NCBI GenBank assembly: GCA_016219235.1
Contig: JACRBO010000152.1
Span: 1 to 6,479 of the forward strand
Direction: 5' to 3'
DNA from: Chloroflexota bacterium
GTDB taxonomy: Bacteria; Chloroflexota; Anaerolineae; Fen-1058
Length of the DNA: 6,479 nt
Shown piece by piece: positions 5,547 to 6,479 of the stretch. Each line of letters starts with the position of its first letter. Positions within the stretch are counted from its first letter, which is position 1. Made by a program: the position numbers and the translations under genes. The notes beneath the pieces are model-generated. The model saw only the letters and a program-made list of their open reading frames with translations. It was not told the origin of the DNA and searched no databases.

Positions 5547-6479
5547 TCAGATTGCATTCGCCCGCGCGATGTCGCCCAGGCGCCGCGCGCTAGGTTTGAT
5601 CGTTACTTCGAACGATTCGCGATCAATCCCGATCAGGCCGAAATGCGGCCGATAACCCAGCTGCCATTCAAAGTTATCGAACGCCGACCAGTAGAAGTAA
5701 CCGCGCACGTCGAGGCCATCGGTAAGGCAACGCGTTACGCCTTGCAGCGCTCGTTCGATATACGCCACGCGCCGCGTATCGTCTTCAGTCCCAATGCCGT
5801 TCTCGGTGACTATGACGGGACAACCAGACACCGCCACCGCTTCACGGATCGTGGCTTCGAGCGCTTCGGGATAAAACTCGTAACCCATCTGCGTCAACTC
5901 GGCAGCCGCATCGGGACGCACCGCGCCGGTCGCACCCACTTGCACGCGCGAATACGATTGCACGCCCACAAAATCATCACCGCGCAGCGTCTCCAGATAC
6001 GAGTCGTTTACGTCGTAGCGCAGTTGCCGGGCGTAAGCCTCGCCGCCTTCAACGGCTTGAACGTCTTGCAAAGCCAACGTCAGACCAACCGGGAAGGTAT
6101 CGCGCACGGCTTTGATCGCCAGGTAGCCCTGTCGATGCGCGGCCAGCATGATCTGCTGCGCCTGCGGTGAAGCCGCAAACATGTACGGCGCGAAGTCTTC
6201 GGGCGTCGCCCCCACCGATCGGGCCGCCGCCAGCCACCACGACTCGCGGCGCAACTGCTCCATCGGCGGTCGCAAGTGCATCGCAGCCAATAAGTTGCCG
6301 ATATTCGGTTCGTTCAGCGTGCACGCGCCGCTGATCAGATCACCCAGATCACGAGTGATTCGTTCACAATACCGCGCGAATTTAGCGGGAGTCGCGTCGC
6401 TTTCCCAGCCGCCGGATGTCATCAGCCAGCGCGGCGAGGTGAAGTGATGCAAGGTCACAAACGGCGTCAGGCCGTGCTC
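5547..6479 (-). CDS. GH1 family beta-glucosidase-like glycosidase, N-terminus beyond window
   Basis: The frame stays open to the window edge, so the first 100 or so residues of a usual 430-460-residue GH1 enzyme are missing; 310 residues are visible. The fragment opens with the conserved EHGLTPFVTLHHFTSPRW strand. The acid/base glutamate lies in CTLNEPN (codon at 6309-6311) and the nucleophile in VTENGIG, about 169 residues later. The GVQSYSR motif and the C-terminal YFYWSAFDNFEWQLGYRPHFGLI aglycone/glycone-binding segment are intact. All expected catalytic residues in the visible part are present, so it is likely active as a retaining beta-glycosidase on small beta-glucosides or related sugars. 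Whether it has a signal peptide cannot be seen. It converges on the anti-sigma gene across a shared hairpin. An apparent GTG start at 6458 is internal: codons before it match the family. Confidence 0.92.
   Translation of the reverse strand, partial: EHGLTPFVTLHHFTSPRWLMTSGGWESDATPAKFARYCERITRDLGDLISGACTLNEPNIGNLLAAMHLRPPMEQLRRESWWLAAARSVGATPEDFAPYMFAASPQAQQIMLAAHRQGYLAIKAVRDTFPVGLTLALQDVQAVEGGEAYARQLRYDVNDSYLETLRGDDFVGVQSYSRVQVGATGAVRPDAAAELTQMGYEFYPEALEATIREAVAVSGCPVIVTENGIGTEDDTRRVAYIERALQGVTRCLTDGLDVRGYFYWSAFDNFEWQLGYRPHFGLIGIDRESFEVTIKPSARRLGDIARANAI

Noticed and set aside
6456..6458. GTG at 6458 as the start of the glucosidase
   Set aside because: The codons upstream encode EHGLTPF, part of the conserved GH1 strand before VTLHHF, so the gene continues past the window.

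Overview
The window looks like a stretch of a moderately GC-rich bacterial chromosome. The gene types suggest Chloroflexota or a neighbouring Terrabacteria lineage: a soluble PAS histidine kinase of the 'NYLSxAIKYGG' type, a Vgb-like beta-propeller lipoprotein, an ECF sigma factor paired with a membrane anti-sigma carrying long outer-surface repeats, and a GH1 glucosidase. Dispersed 'tcgcaatgacgg'-type intergenic repeats at the left edge also fit. This placement is inference from gene style; there is no rRNA or marker gene. No mobile element, CRISPR array, tRNA or rRNA was seen.

Layout, left to right. Positions 1-197 hold a short dispersed-repeat-like stretch and perhaps the tail of an upstream plus-strand gene. 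A minus-strand gene (198-1340) encodes a secreted lipoprotein with a Pro/Thr linker and a seven-bladed propeller of the streptogramin-lyase (Vgb) type. A 104-bp divergent intergenic region with two facing -10 elements separates it from a plus-strand pair: an unrecognised 61-residue protein (1445-1630) and a PAS-histidine kinase (1672-2781), closed by a strong intrinsic terminator (2806-2843). Next comes a tight plus-strand operon with an ATGA overlap: ECF sigma factor (2919-3500) and a 659-residue transmembrane anti-sigma (3497-5476) with an N-terminal zinc-type H-x3-C-x2-C motif, one membrane helix and three related beta-rich extracytoplasmic domains. A hairpin (5489-5523) separates it from a convergent GH1 beta-glucosidase-like gene (5547 to beyond the window edge, N-terminus missing).

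How the genes may work together. The sigma/anti-sigma operon is a complete signalling unit: the outer triple domain probably senses an extracytoplasmic ligand or stress and releases the sigma factor inside the cell. The triple domains resemble carbohydrate-binding jelly rolls and a glycosidase gene lies next door, so polysaccharide sensing is an attractive but unproven idea; the logic would resemble RsgI/SigI of cellulolytic clostridia while using unrelated ECF/ZAS parts. The histidine kinase has no response regulator beside it and has lost two residues normally needed for ATP binding, so it may be a degenerate or non-canonical kinase. The small protein in front of it, behind a consensus extended -10, is its only visible partner.
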